Positions 22,991 through 30,066 of a DNA stretch of 30,361 nt are shown piece after piece; positions within the stretch are counted from its first letter, which is position 1; each line of letters starts with the position of its first letter. The translations under genes and the position numbers were made by a program. The stretch comes from DASRFS01 sp035260725. Lineage in GTDB: Bacteria > Patescibacteriota > Microgenomatia > Levybacterales > UBA12049. The notes beneath the pieces are model-generated. The model was given only the letters and a program-made list of their open reading frames with translations. It was not told the DNA's origin and did no database searches. Location of the stretch: the NCBI GenBank assembly GCA_035260725.1, contig DATFUR010000019.1, positions 1-30,361 of the forward strand. Direction: 5' to 3'.

Positions 22991-25792
22991 ATGTTTAAAC
23001 CCGTAACTCCTGCGGTTGATTTCCCAAAACTCGAGGAAGAAATACTAAAATTCTGGAAAGAAAATAAGATTTTCGAAAAATCAGTATCTTCACGGCCTGA
23101 AAACAAAAAATGGACTTTTTTGGACGGCCCTCCATTTGTAACGGGGGTTCCTCACTACGGTTCGCTTTTGTCCAGCATCCCCAAGGATTTGTTCGGCCGT
23201 TATTGGACTATGAAAGGCTATAGAGTAAGAAGAGTTTGGGGTTGGGACGGCCACGGACTTCCGATTGAGAACAAAGTAGAAACAGCATTAGGAATTAAGT
23301 CCAAAAAAGAAATTGAAACCAAAGTCGGAATTGATAAATTTATCGAAGAGTGCAAAAAGTACGTTAACCAGACTTCGGCCGAGTGGGAGTGGTACGTAGA
23401 CAAAATAGGGAGGTGGGTAGACTTTAAAAATGCTTATAAAACCTGGAATTTGGATTACATGGAGTCTGTCATGTGGGTTTTTAAACAAATGTACGACAAG
23501 GGGTTTATCTATAAAGGTCTTCGGGTTTCTCTCTATTGTCCACATTGTGCGACACCGATTTCGAATTTTGAAGTCGCAATGGACGGCTCTTACAAAGAGG
23601 TCCAAGACGCCGCAACTACCTACAAGTACGCTTTGAAAGACGAAAAAAACACTTTTATTTTGGCTTGGTCAACAACTCCTTGGAACAAAATTGTTACTCC
23701 GGCACTTGCTGTTAACCCTAAGCTTACTTACGTTAAGGTAAAACAGGGAGACGAATATTATATTTTGGCCAAACCGACTGTGAAAATACTAAAAAACGAA
23801 CCCAAGTGGGAAATCGTAGAGGAGTTTAAAGGAACAAAGCTTATCGGTCGCAAATTTGTACCTCATTATGATTACTATCCGATCGAAAAAGATGAGGTTG
23901 CATGGGAAATAATAGGAGGGGATTTTGTTACTGCCGAGGAAGGAACGGGTGTGGTAACAATTGCCGCGTATGGAGAAGAGGATTTAAAGGCAATGCTTGC
24001 ACAGAACATTCATATAGAGATGCATTTGGACGAAGAGGGTACAATAAAAAGCGATGTTCCTAAATTTGGGGGCATGTATTACCTAAAAGCAAACAAGTTC
24101 GTGAACGAGGATCTCTCAAGCCGGGGTCTAATATATAAGGACGAAGAATTGCCCCACTCTGTTCCTGTTTGCTGGAGGTGTGGCACAAGGCTTTACTATG
24201 CTCCTATAAACGCTTGGTTTGTAAATGTGCAAACTCTAAAGCCGTTGCTTAAGAAAACCAACGAAAAGGTAAATTGGTTTCCCAAGCATTTTAAGTATGG
24301 CCGTTTTCTAAAAAGCCTGGAAAACGCACCGGATTGGAATATTTCAAGAAATCGTTATTGGGGTTCCCCTGTTCCTGTGTGGGAGTGTGTTTGCGGCGAG
24401 AGGTTTGTTCCCGGTTCGATTGCCGAATTGGAGGCTAAATCCGGCATAAAAATAGCCGATTTACATAAGCCTTTTATAGATAAGGTAAAGGTAAAGTGTG
24501 AGAAATGCGGAAAGCTAGCAACCCGTACCCCGGAAGTGCTAGATTCATGGATTGAGGCCGGATCGGCTTCTTTTGCCGAAAGACACTTCCCTTTTAATAA
24601 AACAGAGAAGCTGGAAGACTTCTTCCCGCCTGACTTTATAGCAGAGTACACTGGGCAGATAAGGGCTTGGTTTTATGTACTGCATGTAATAGGAGGGGCG
24701 CTTTATAAGTCGGAAGCTTTTAAAAATGTTGTGGTTGAAGGAGTAATCTTAGGAACCGATGGGAGAAAGATGAGTAAAAACTATGGAAACTATCCGGACC
24801 CCAAAGAAATGCTCGAAAAATACGGCGGAGACGCGTTGAGACTTTACTTAATGGGTTCCCCAGTTATGAAAGGCGAGGATATTATAATATCCGGCGATCA
24901 ATACAGAGACCAAGTACGGGGAACTCTGCTTATTCTGTGGAATGTATATAACTTTTTTGTTTCGAACGCAATAGCGGACAATTGGAAACCAAAAAAGATT
25001 TCAGAGCCTGTTCATGTCTTGGATAAATGGGTCATTTCAAGACTTAACGAAACCGTTAAAATAGTTTCCGCCTCGCTTGAAGGGTACGACACTATTAATG
25101 CCATAAGTTCAACTGAAAAATTTATTTCCGATTTATCTTTGTGGTATGTCCGAAGAAGCAGAGACAGGGTTGGACCCTCCGCAACAGACTCGGAGGACAA
25201 AAATCAGTGTTATGAAACTTTGCATTATGTAATAACGACTTTATCAAAACTTTTGGCTCCCATAGTTCCATTCATTTCTGAAGAAATTTACAGAAATTTA
25301 ATGGGAGAGGAATCTGTGCATCTTTCCGATTGGCCAAAGAGCGATAATAAACTAATAGACAAGGAATTAGAGCAGGAGATGCAGGTAGCAAGAAAAATAG
25401 TTGAACAAGCTCATGCACGAAGAAAAGAGGAAAGTATAAAAGTTAGACAACCATTAAGCTTGTTAATTATAAGTATTGAACCAAATCAAAATTTATCGGA
25501 TGAAGTTAAGGAATTGATAAAAGACGAAGTAAACGTAAAAAATATTCACGTTGATCGAGGAGCGTTTGATGTTCAACTCAAAACCGAAATAACTCCCGAA
25601 CTAAAAGCGGAAGGAGAAGCCCGGGATATTGTTAGAAAAATTCAAGAAGAGAGAAAAAAGTTGGGAACAAGATTGGACGAAAAGGTTAGTGTGCAATTGC
25701 CTGAATGGCCTAAAGAATTTGAGGACGATATAAAAAGAAAAGCGTTCGTTTCGAATATAAAAAAAGGTCCGGAATTCAAGGTCGAGAGATGA
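22991..25792 (+). CDS. ileS: Isoleucyl-tRNA synthetase
   Basis: Class I synthetase charging tRNA-Ile, with an editing (CP1) domain. 933 residues. The N-terminal signature is DGPPFVTGVPHYGSLL; the HIGH-type motif reads HYGS (55-58), so the second His is replaced by Ser. GWDGHGLPIE follows. The editing-domain region contains WSTTPWNK and EEGTGVV. The second signature is KMSKN (593-597), followed by YGNYPDP. Zinc-type cysteine pairs are CWRCG and a CEKCG block in the catalytic core. The C-terminal anticodon-binding region is rich in Lys and Glu. The length and GLPIE/NYPDP pattern fit the eukaryote-like IleRS type. Its stop overlaps the rodA start (ATGA). Confidence 0.96.
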   Translation: MFKPVTPAVDFPKLEEEILKFWKENKIFEKSVSSRPENKKWTFLDGPPFVTGVPHYGSLLSSIPKDLFGRYWTMKGYRVRRVWGWDGHGLPIENKVETALGIKSKKEIETKVGIDKFIEECKKYVNQTSAEWEWYVDKIGRWVDFKNAYKTWNLDYMESVMWVFKQMYDKGFIYKGLRVSLYCPHCATPISNFEVAMDGSYKEVQDAATTYKYALKDEKNTFILAWSTTPWNKIVTPALAVNPKLTYVKVKQGDEYYILAKPTVKILKNEPKWEIVEEFKGTKLIGRKFVPHYDYYPIEKDEVAWEIIGGDFVTAEEGTGVVTIAAYGEEDLKAMLAQNIHIEMHLDEEGTIKSDVPKFGGMYYLKANKFVNEDLSSRGLIYKDEELPHSVPVCWRCGTRLYYAPINAWFVNVQTLKPLLKKTNEKVNWFPKHFKYGRFLKSLENAPDWNISRNRYWGSPVPVWECVCGERFVPGSIAELEAKSGIKIADLHKPFIDKVKVKCEKCGKLATRTPEVLDSWIEAGSASFAERHFPFNKTEKLEDFFPPDFIAEYTGQIRAWFYVLHVIGGALYKSEAFKNVVVEGVILGTDGRKMSKNYGNYPDPKEMLEKYGGDALRLYLMGSPVMKGEDIIISGDQYRDQVRGTLLILWNVYNFFVSNAIADNWKPKKISEPVHVLDKWVISRLNETVKIVSASLEGYDTINAISSTEKFISDLSLWYVRRSRDRVGPSATDSEDKNQCYETLHYVITTLSKLLAPIVPFISEEIYRNLMGEESVHLSDWPKSDNKLIDKELEQEMQVARKIVEQAHARRKEESIKVRQPLSLLIISIEPNQNLSDEVKELIKDEVNVKNIHVDRGAFDVQLKTEITPELKAEGEARDIVRKIQEERKKLGTRLDEKVSVQLPEWPKEFEDDIKRKAFVSNIKKGPEFKVER

Positions 25793-26865
25793 AAAGTGCT
25801 TGGAATTTAGATTTTGGTCTTCTGTTCCCCGTCTTTGTTCTTCTTATTTTAAGTCTAACAACTCTTTTTTCGGTAAATTTTGACTTATTTAGAAACCAAC
25901 TTATTTTTACTTTTATTGCAATCGTAGCGTTTCTTTTCTTCTCACAAGTAAACTACAAAGTAATACAGCTTTATGGGAAAGCTATATATGTAGTTTCACT
26001 GGTTCTTTTACTTTTGGTGCTTTTATTAGGAATAGAAAGTAGGGGAGCAATAAGATGGGTTGAAATTTTAGGATTCAGAATTCAATTTTCCGAAATTTTA
26101 AAACCTTTTTTGGCTGTGTCTTTGGCCTCTTATCTTGTCCAAGCAAATAATTCTTCTTTTCTGTCCCTTCTTAAAATATTTATTTTTACACTTATTATTT
26201 CTTTTTTAATCTTTGTTCAGCCGGACTTAGGAAGTGCGGTTATCTATATTTTTGTTGCTGTTTTAACATTTATTTTTTTCGGATTTCCTTTAAAATTTTT
26301 TTTGATAAGCACTTTGTCTTTTGGTGCCACCATGCCCTTGGCTTGGAAATTTTTACACGACTATCAAAAAGAAAGAATCCTCACTTTTATTAATCCCGGT
26401 AAGGATCCTCTTGGGACATCCTATAACGCCATACAATCTATAATTGCAGTTGGATCTGGAATGTTTTTCGGAAAAGGACTAGGACAGGGAACGCAATCCC
26501 GGTTGAGTTTTTTACCGGAGCGTCACACAGATTTTATTTTTGCAACTATTTCGGAGCAGTTGGGATTTGTTGGGGCTCTGGTTATTTTAGTTTCTTTCGG
26601 ATTTTTGCTGTATAAAATATTTGATATTTTTCAGAACAGTCAAGACTCTTTCTGTAAAATATTTTCTGCCTGCGCCTTTTTTATAATTCTTGTTCAGCTT
26701 TTTGTAAATATAGGCATGAATATTGGGATTCTGCCGGTTGTCGGAGTAACATTACCCTTTGTTTCTTATGGGGGAAGTTCGCTTCTATCCAACTTTATTC
26801 TCTTGGGACTTTTGTCGTCAATTCAAAGAAATGTAAAAGAAAAGAAAGTCTTGGAAATCGGCTGA
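25789..26865 (+). CDS. rodA: SEDS protein RodA
   Basis: Second SEDS glycosyltransferase of the window, 358 residues with about ten membrane helices. FVQPDLGSAVIYIF carries the conserved Asp; SYNAIQSIIAVGSGMFFGKGLGQGTQ, FLPERHTDFIFATISEQLG and GVTLPFVSYGGSSLLSNF are typical. RGAIRWVEILGFRIQFSEILKP matches RodA-type proteins, so elongation rather than septation is inferred. Its usual partners (PBP2, MreB, MreC) are not adjacent; it is instead coupled to ileS by a 4-base overlap. Confidence 0.9.
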   Translation: MKSAWNLDFGLLFPVFVLLILSLTTLFSVNFDLFRNQLIFTFIAIVAFLFFSQVNYKVIQLYGKAIYVVSLVLLLLVLLLGIESRGAIRWVEILGFRIQFSEILKPFLAVSLASYLVQANNSSFLSLLKIFIFTLIISFLIFVQPDLGSAVIYIFVAVLTFIFFGFPLKFFLISTLSFGATMPLAWKFLHDYQKERILTFINPGKDPLGTSYNAIQSIIAVGSGMFFGKGLGQGTQSRLSFLPERHTDFIFATISEQLGFVGALVILVSFGFLLYKIFDIFQNSQDSFCKIFSACAFFIILVQLFVNIGMNIGILPVVGVTLPFVSYGGSSLLSNFILLGLLSSIQRNVKEKKVLEIG

Positions 26866-26880
26866 CTTTTGAGGTATAAT
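26851..26880 (+). promoter_or_regulatory. Promoter of rplU
   Basis: TTGGAA (26851-26856), 18 bases, TATAAT (26875-26880). The ATG at 26888 is 7 bases beyond. There is no room for the L20/L21-type structured leaders found before ribosomal genes in Firmicutes. Confidence 0.7.
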
Positions 26881-26887
26881 TACCAGA

Positions 26888-27202
26888 ATGAATTACGCAG
26901 TTATTAAATCAGGCGGAAAGCAATACAAAGTCGCGGAAGGCGACGTAATTGAAGTTCAAAAAATTAGAGACGGCAAGGACAAAGTTACTTTCGAAGATGT
27001 TTTGCTTTTGGTTTCGGACAAGGAAGTAAAGTTGGGAAAACCGAATGTTAAAGCAAAGGTTATCGGGAAAATTTTGGAAAACAAGAAAGGCGACAAGATA
27101 AGGGTTGCAAAGTTTAAATCTAAAGTAAGGTATAGAAGAGTTACGGGATTCAGGCCCCAAATCTCCGTTGTTAAGATAGAAAAAATTGAAATAGCTAACT
27201 GA
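26888..27202 (+). CDS. rplU: 50S ribosomal protein L21
   Basis: 104 residues, standard family length. The N-terminus YAVIKSGGKQYKVAEGDVIEV and the C-terminal KFKSKVRYRRVTGFRPQIS are the L21 signatures; L21 binds 23S rRNA and contacts L20. It is followed by rpmA, the almost universal rplU-rpmA order, though rpmA here has its own promoter-like sequence in the 66-base gap. Confidence 0.98.
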   Translation: MNYAVIKSGGKQYKVAEGDVIEVQKIRDGKDKVTFEDVLLLVSDKEVKLGKPNVKAKVIGKILENKKGDKIRVAKFKSKVRYRRVTGFRPQISVVKIEKIEIAN

Positions 27203-27216
27203 TCTTATTTGACATA

Positions 27217-27245
27217 TTGACTAGCGTGAAAAGTCAAGGTAAAAT
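27217..27245 (+). promoter_or_regulatory. Promoter of rpmA
   Basis: TTGACT (27217-27222), 17 bases, TAAAAT (27240-27245). The ATG at 27269 is 23 bases beyond, so a leader of about 16 bases is predicted, longer than most here. No clear Shine-Dalgarno. Confidence 0.55.
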
Positions 27246-27260
27246 AACTTAAGTTTTCAC
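27226..27260 (+). repeat. Inverted repeat around the rpmA promoter
   Basis: GTGAAAA (27226-27232) and TTTTCAC (27254-27260) form a 7-bp inverted repeat separated by 21 bases and centred on the -10 box. One arm lies upstream of the predicted transcription start, so it would act as DNA (an operator) rather than as an RNA hairpin. It may be chance. Confidence 0.25.
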
Positions 27261-27268
27261 ACACTACT

Positions 27269-27520
27269 ATGGCACATACAAAAGCACAGGGATCGGTAAA
27301 GGGAAATAGAGATTCAATATCCAAACGTTTGGGTATTAAGCTTTATGCAGGACAAAAGGCAATTGCCGGCAATATTATTGCAAGACAAAGAGGGACTAAA
27401 GTTCATCCCGGAAAAAATGTTGGTATGGGAAAAGACTTTACTCTTTTTTCTATGATAGCAGGGATCGTGAAGTACAAGAATCTTAAAGGAAAAAAGGTTG
27501 TGGACGTAGTAAGACAATAA
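27269..27520 (+). CDS. rpmA: 50S ribosomal protein L27
   Basis: 83 residues. The N-terminus MAHTKAQGSVKGNRDSISKR matches the flexible L27 arm that reaches the peptidyl-transferase centre, followed by LGIKLYAGQKAIAGNIIARQ and the TKVHPGKNVGMGKD block. There is no N-terminal cleavable extension of the kind found in Firmicutes, as the protein starts directly with the Met-Ala-His arm. parB follows after 2 bases. Confidence 0.97.
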   Translation: MAHTKAQGSVKGNRDSISKRLGIKLYAGQKAIAGNIIARQRGTKVHPGKNVGMGKDFTLFSMIAGIVKYKNLKGKKVVDVVRQ

Positions 27521-27522
27521 TT

Positions 27523-28347
27523 ATGGATGGCGATAGAGTTTTGGAATTAGACACAAATTTGCTCCAAGCAAACCCGCTTCAGCCTCGTGGAATAATTTCT
27601 CCGGACTCATTAAACGAACTCGCAGATTCTATTAGAGAGCAAGGAATTTTAGAACCCATTGTTGTAGCAGAAACACCGGCCGGTTTTCAGATAGTTGCCG
27701 GAGAAAGAAGATGGAGAGCAGCAAGGCTCATTGGCTTGGCAAAAGTTCCAGTTGTGATTAAAGGTTCGGCCACCCCCCAAGGCATGCTTGAAATGGCAAT
27801 TGTTGAGAACGTCCAAAGAGAAGATTTAAATCCAATAGAAAGAGCGCTTGCCTACAAGAGATTAATAGATGAATTTGGTCTTGGTACAAATGAAGTTGCA
27901 AAAAAAGTTGGTAAGGCCGCTCCCACCATTTCCAATACAATTAGGCTTTTGACCCTTCCCGACGCCATAAAAGATGCTTTGGTTGCGGGAGTTATAACAG
28001 AAGGGCACGTTAGACCTTTAATTTCTTTGGGAGACTCTAAGCTAATGCTCGAGCTATTCAAAAAAATTCTTAAGGAAAATAGTACGGTTCGTCAGACCGA
28101 AGAGATGGCACGACAAGTTAAAGGAGAAGTCCAGAAAAGAGAGCCAAGGGCGACAAAAACAGATAAGCTTTATATTCCGGAACTCGATGAAATGGCTAAG
28201 CTGGTAAAGGAAAAGTTGGAGCTTAATGTTGTAAAAATTAATCAATCAAGGATAAGTGCCGAAATAAAACTTAGAATTAATGGGGATGTCGACGTTACAG
28301 GTCCCAAGGTTAGAGAAATCTGCGAAATTCTCTCAAAGGTCTCTTAA
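27523..28347 (+). CDS. parB: ParB/Spo0J-type partition protein
   Basis: 274 residues. The N-terminal CTPase domain has NPLQPRGI, LADSIREQGILEPIVV and the signature GERRWRAARLIG; NVQREDLNPIERALAYKRLI is the second conserved block. A helix-turn-helix follows (LGTNEVAKKVGKAAPTISNTIRLL). ParB spreads on DNA from parS and loads SMC. The C-terminal region ends in a short segment (about 215-274) instead of an obvious standard dimerisation domain. No parA gene and no TGTTTCACGTGAAACA-like parS site were seen. It lies 2 bases after rpmA, and its stop overlaps the lepB stop on the other strand. Confidence 0.93.
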   Translation: MDGDRVLELDTNLLQANPLQPRGIISPDSLNELADSIREQGILEPIVVAETPAGFQIVAGERRWRAARLIGLAKVPVVIKGSATPQGMLEMAIVENVQREDLNPIERALAYKRLIDEFGLGTNEVAKKVGKAAPTISNTIRLLTLPDAIKDALVAGVITEGHVRPLISLGDSKLMLELFKKILKENSTVRQTEEMARQVKGEVQKREPRATKTDKLYIPELDEMAKLVKEKLELNVVKINQSRISAEIKLRINGDVDVTGPKVREICEILSKVS

Positions 28348-28907
28348 TTGGTATAAGGATTTTTAACAATCTTTGCTTCGTTTACGGGCCAGTACACAAA
28401 AAAAGAATATCCTGTAATTAAATCCTTTTTAACAAAACCCCATTCCCTGGAATCCGAAGAAAAAGTCCGATTGTCTCCCATTACAAAAAATTCATTATCC
28501 GGTATAGTTATTTTTGTACCTTCTCTAAGAAAAGATCCTCCGTACGTTCTAACAGAAGTTTTTAAGTATGCGCTTTCGTCCAGCGGCTTATCGTTTAAAA
28601 AGACTTGACCGTTTTGGATCATAATAGTGTTTCCCGAAGTTCCGATGACGCGCTTTATAAAAGCTTTTTCGGGATCCGGCGGAGCTTTAAAAACTATAAC
28701 ATCTCCTAATTTTGGAGCTTGCATTTTAAGTCCAATTATATTTGTTAATACATAAGAATCATTGAAAAAGTTTGGGTACATTGAATCTCCTTTCACTTGA
28801 AACGGACGAAATAAAAATTGATAAATAACGAGAAAGACAGCAGCTGCTATGAGGAGGCTTTGGAGAGTATCTATAAGAAAAGAATAAACTTTGCGGAAAA
28901 AGACCAT
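28344..28907 (-). CDS. lepB: Signal peptidase I
   Basis: Membrane serine protease that removes signal peptides from exported proteins. 187 residues, one N-terminal membrane helix (about 13-33). The catalytic dyad is S42 (VKGDSMYPNF) and K85 (FIKRVIG); the family boxes GDVIVFK, NGQVFLNDKPL and MGDNRTFSSDSREWG (143-157) are all present, so it should be active. It is the only gene on the minus strand in the window. Its stop overlaps the parB stop tail-to-tail by 4 bases, and its start lies 5 bases after a -10 box. Confidence 0.96.
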   Translation of the reverse strand: MVFFRKVYSFLIDTLQSLLIAAAVFLVIYQFLFRPFQVKGDSMYPNFFNDSYVLTNIIGLKMQAPKLGDVIVFKAPPDPEKAFIKRVIGTSGNTIMIQNGQVFLNDKPLDESAYLKTSVRTYGGSFLREGTKITIPDNEFFVMGDNRTFSSDSREWGFVKKDLITGYSFFVYWPVNEAKIVKNPYTN

Positions 28908-28912
28908 AATTA

Positions 28913-28941
28913 ATTGTCTCGAATATATACTACTTTGTCAA
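28913..28941 (-). promoter_or_regulatory. Promoter of lepB
   Basis: On the minus strand: TTGACA (28941-28936), 17 bases, GACAAT (28918-28913), then 5 bases to the ATG. Leaderless geometry. The -35 hexamer is shared with the divergent tRNA promoter. Confidence 0.6.
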
Positions 28942-28962
28942 CGGTAAGGCATGTGTTAAAAT
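28935..28962 (+). promoter_or_regulatory. Promoter of tRNA-Val
   Basis: TTGTCA (28935-28940), 16 bases, TAAAAT (28957-28962). Predicted start near 28969, just before the tRNA at 28972. Its -35 overlaps five of the six bases of the lepB -35 on the opposite strand. Confidence 0.55.
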
Positions 28963-28971
28963 TAGCTTCTG

Positions 28972-29043
28972 GGACTCGTAGCTCAGCGGTAGAGCGCTGC
29001 ATTCACATTGCAGATGTCAGAGGTCCGAATCCTCTCGGGTCCA
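28972..29043 (+). tRNA. tRNA-Val (anticodon CAC)
   Basis: A 72-base cloverleaf folds by hand. Acceptor GGACTCG pairs with CGGGTCC (one G-U), discriminator A; D-stem GCTC/GAGC; anticodon stem CTGCA/TGCAG with loop TTCACAT, anticodon CAC reading GUG (Val); variable region ATGTC; T-stem AGAGG/CCTCT with loop TCCGAAT. The 3' CCA is not encoded (CAA follows the discriminator), so a CCA-adding enzyme is required. Position 55 is C instead of the nearly universal U. Confidence 0.95.
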
Positions 29044-29103
29044 CAATCTGCCTCAAAATTTTCCTATGACTTTAGTTTTTTTATACACAAATTTATTCGG
29101 ATT

Positions 29104-30066
29104 ATGAAAACGTCTTTGGTAGCAACAGTACTAAATGAAGAAAAAAATATTGTAGCTCTTCTTTCTTCCATACTTCATCAAAGCAGAAAACCGGACGAGG
29201 TAATTATTGTAGACGGCGGATCCAAAGATAAAACAGTAAGCATAATCAAAGAATGGATTTCAAAAATTAAATCTGAAAAATCTAGAAAAAGATTTAGTCT
29301 CTTAATTAAAAAAGGTAATAGGTCGATCGCAAGAAACGAAGGCATAAAAAGAGCAAGGGGAGATATAATTCTTTTATCCGACGCGGGGTGTTTTTTAGAT
29401 AGAAACTGGACAAAAAACATAATAAAGCCCTTTAGTAATCCTAAGGTCGATGTTGTTGCGGGTTATTACAAAGGACTAGCTAGGAATATTTTTGAAAAAT
29501 GCCTGATTCCGTATGTATTGGTTATGCCGGATAGAATAAATCCAAATAACTTCTTGCCCTCTTCAAGATCCATGGCTTTTAGAAAATTAATATGGAAAAA
29601 AGTAGGCGGATTTCCGAAAGACTATTCCAGCAATGAAGATTATGTATTTGCAAAAAAATTAAAAAAAATTAATGCTAGAATTTATTTCAAGAGAAATGCT
29701 ATTGTCTTCTGGCTTCCCAGAAGAAATATATTTCAAGCATTTGTTATGTTTTTTAGATTTGCCTTGGGTGATGCGCAGGCAGGAATACTAAGACCTAAAG
29801 TTTTAATTTTGCTTGCAAGATATATATTCGGGGCTTGGATTTTGATTTATTCTCTATATTTTAGTCTCTACTTTATGCTTCAGTTAATTTTCTATATACT
29901 ACTCGTATATATACTATGGTCGATTTGGAAGAACTACAAATACGTCAAAGACAAGGCCGCTTTAATTTACCTTCCTCTTATTCAGTTCACTGCGGATATC
30001 GCTATAATTTTTGGAACAATTCTCGGATTTTTTAAAAGCGTATGGGATATACAGGACAAACGATAA
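29104..30066 (+). CDS. Family 2 glycosyltransferase
   Basis: 320-residue GT2 enzyme (GT-A fold). The N-terminus SLVATVLNEEKNIVALLSSI and VIIVDGGSKDKTV hold the nucleotide-sugar site; LLSDAGCFLDRNW is the DxD-like region; SRSMAFRKLIWKKVGGFPKD and SNEDYVFAKKL match the acceptor side. Two or three hydrophobic segments at about 225-315 suggest membrane association. The Met at 29104 starts the GT2 fold directly; the longer frame from 29008 would begin inside the tRNA and is rejected. The flippase gene begins 25 bases before its end, so both probably build a surface polysaccharide. Confidence 0.88.
   Translation: MKTSLVATVLNEEKNIVALLSSILHQSRKPDEVIIVDGGSKDKTVSIIKEWISKIKSEKSRKRFSLLIKKGNRSIARNEGIKRARGDIILLSDAGCFLDRNWTKNIIKPFSNPKVDVVAGYYKGLARNIFEKCLIPYVLVMPDRINPNNFLPSSRSMAFRKLIWKKVGGFPKDYSSNEDYVFAKKLKKINARIYFKRNAIVFWLPRRNIFQAFVMFFRFALGDAQAGILRPKVLILLARYIFGAWILIYSLYFSLYFMLQLIFYILLVYILWSIWKNYKYVKDKAALIYLPLIQFTADIAIIFGTILGFFKSVWDIQDKR

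Noticed and set aside
29071..29081. T-run after tRNA-Val as terminator
   Set aside because: No hairpin precedes the run of T, and the glycosyltransferase follows immediately.
29008..29103. Longer start of the glycosyltransferase frame
   Set aside because: It begins inside the tRNA-Val gene and adds residues unlike a GT2 N-terminus; the Met at 29104 starts the fold directly.
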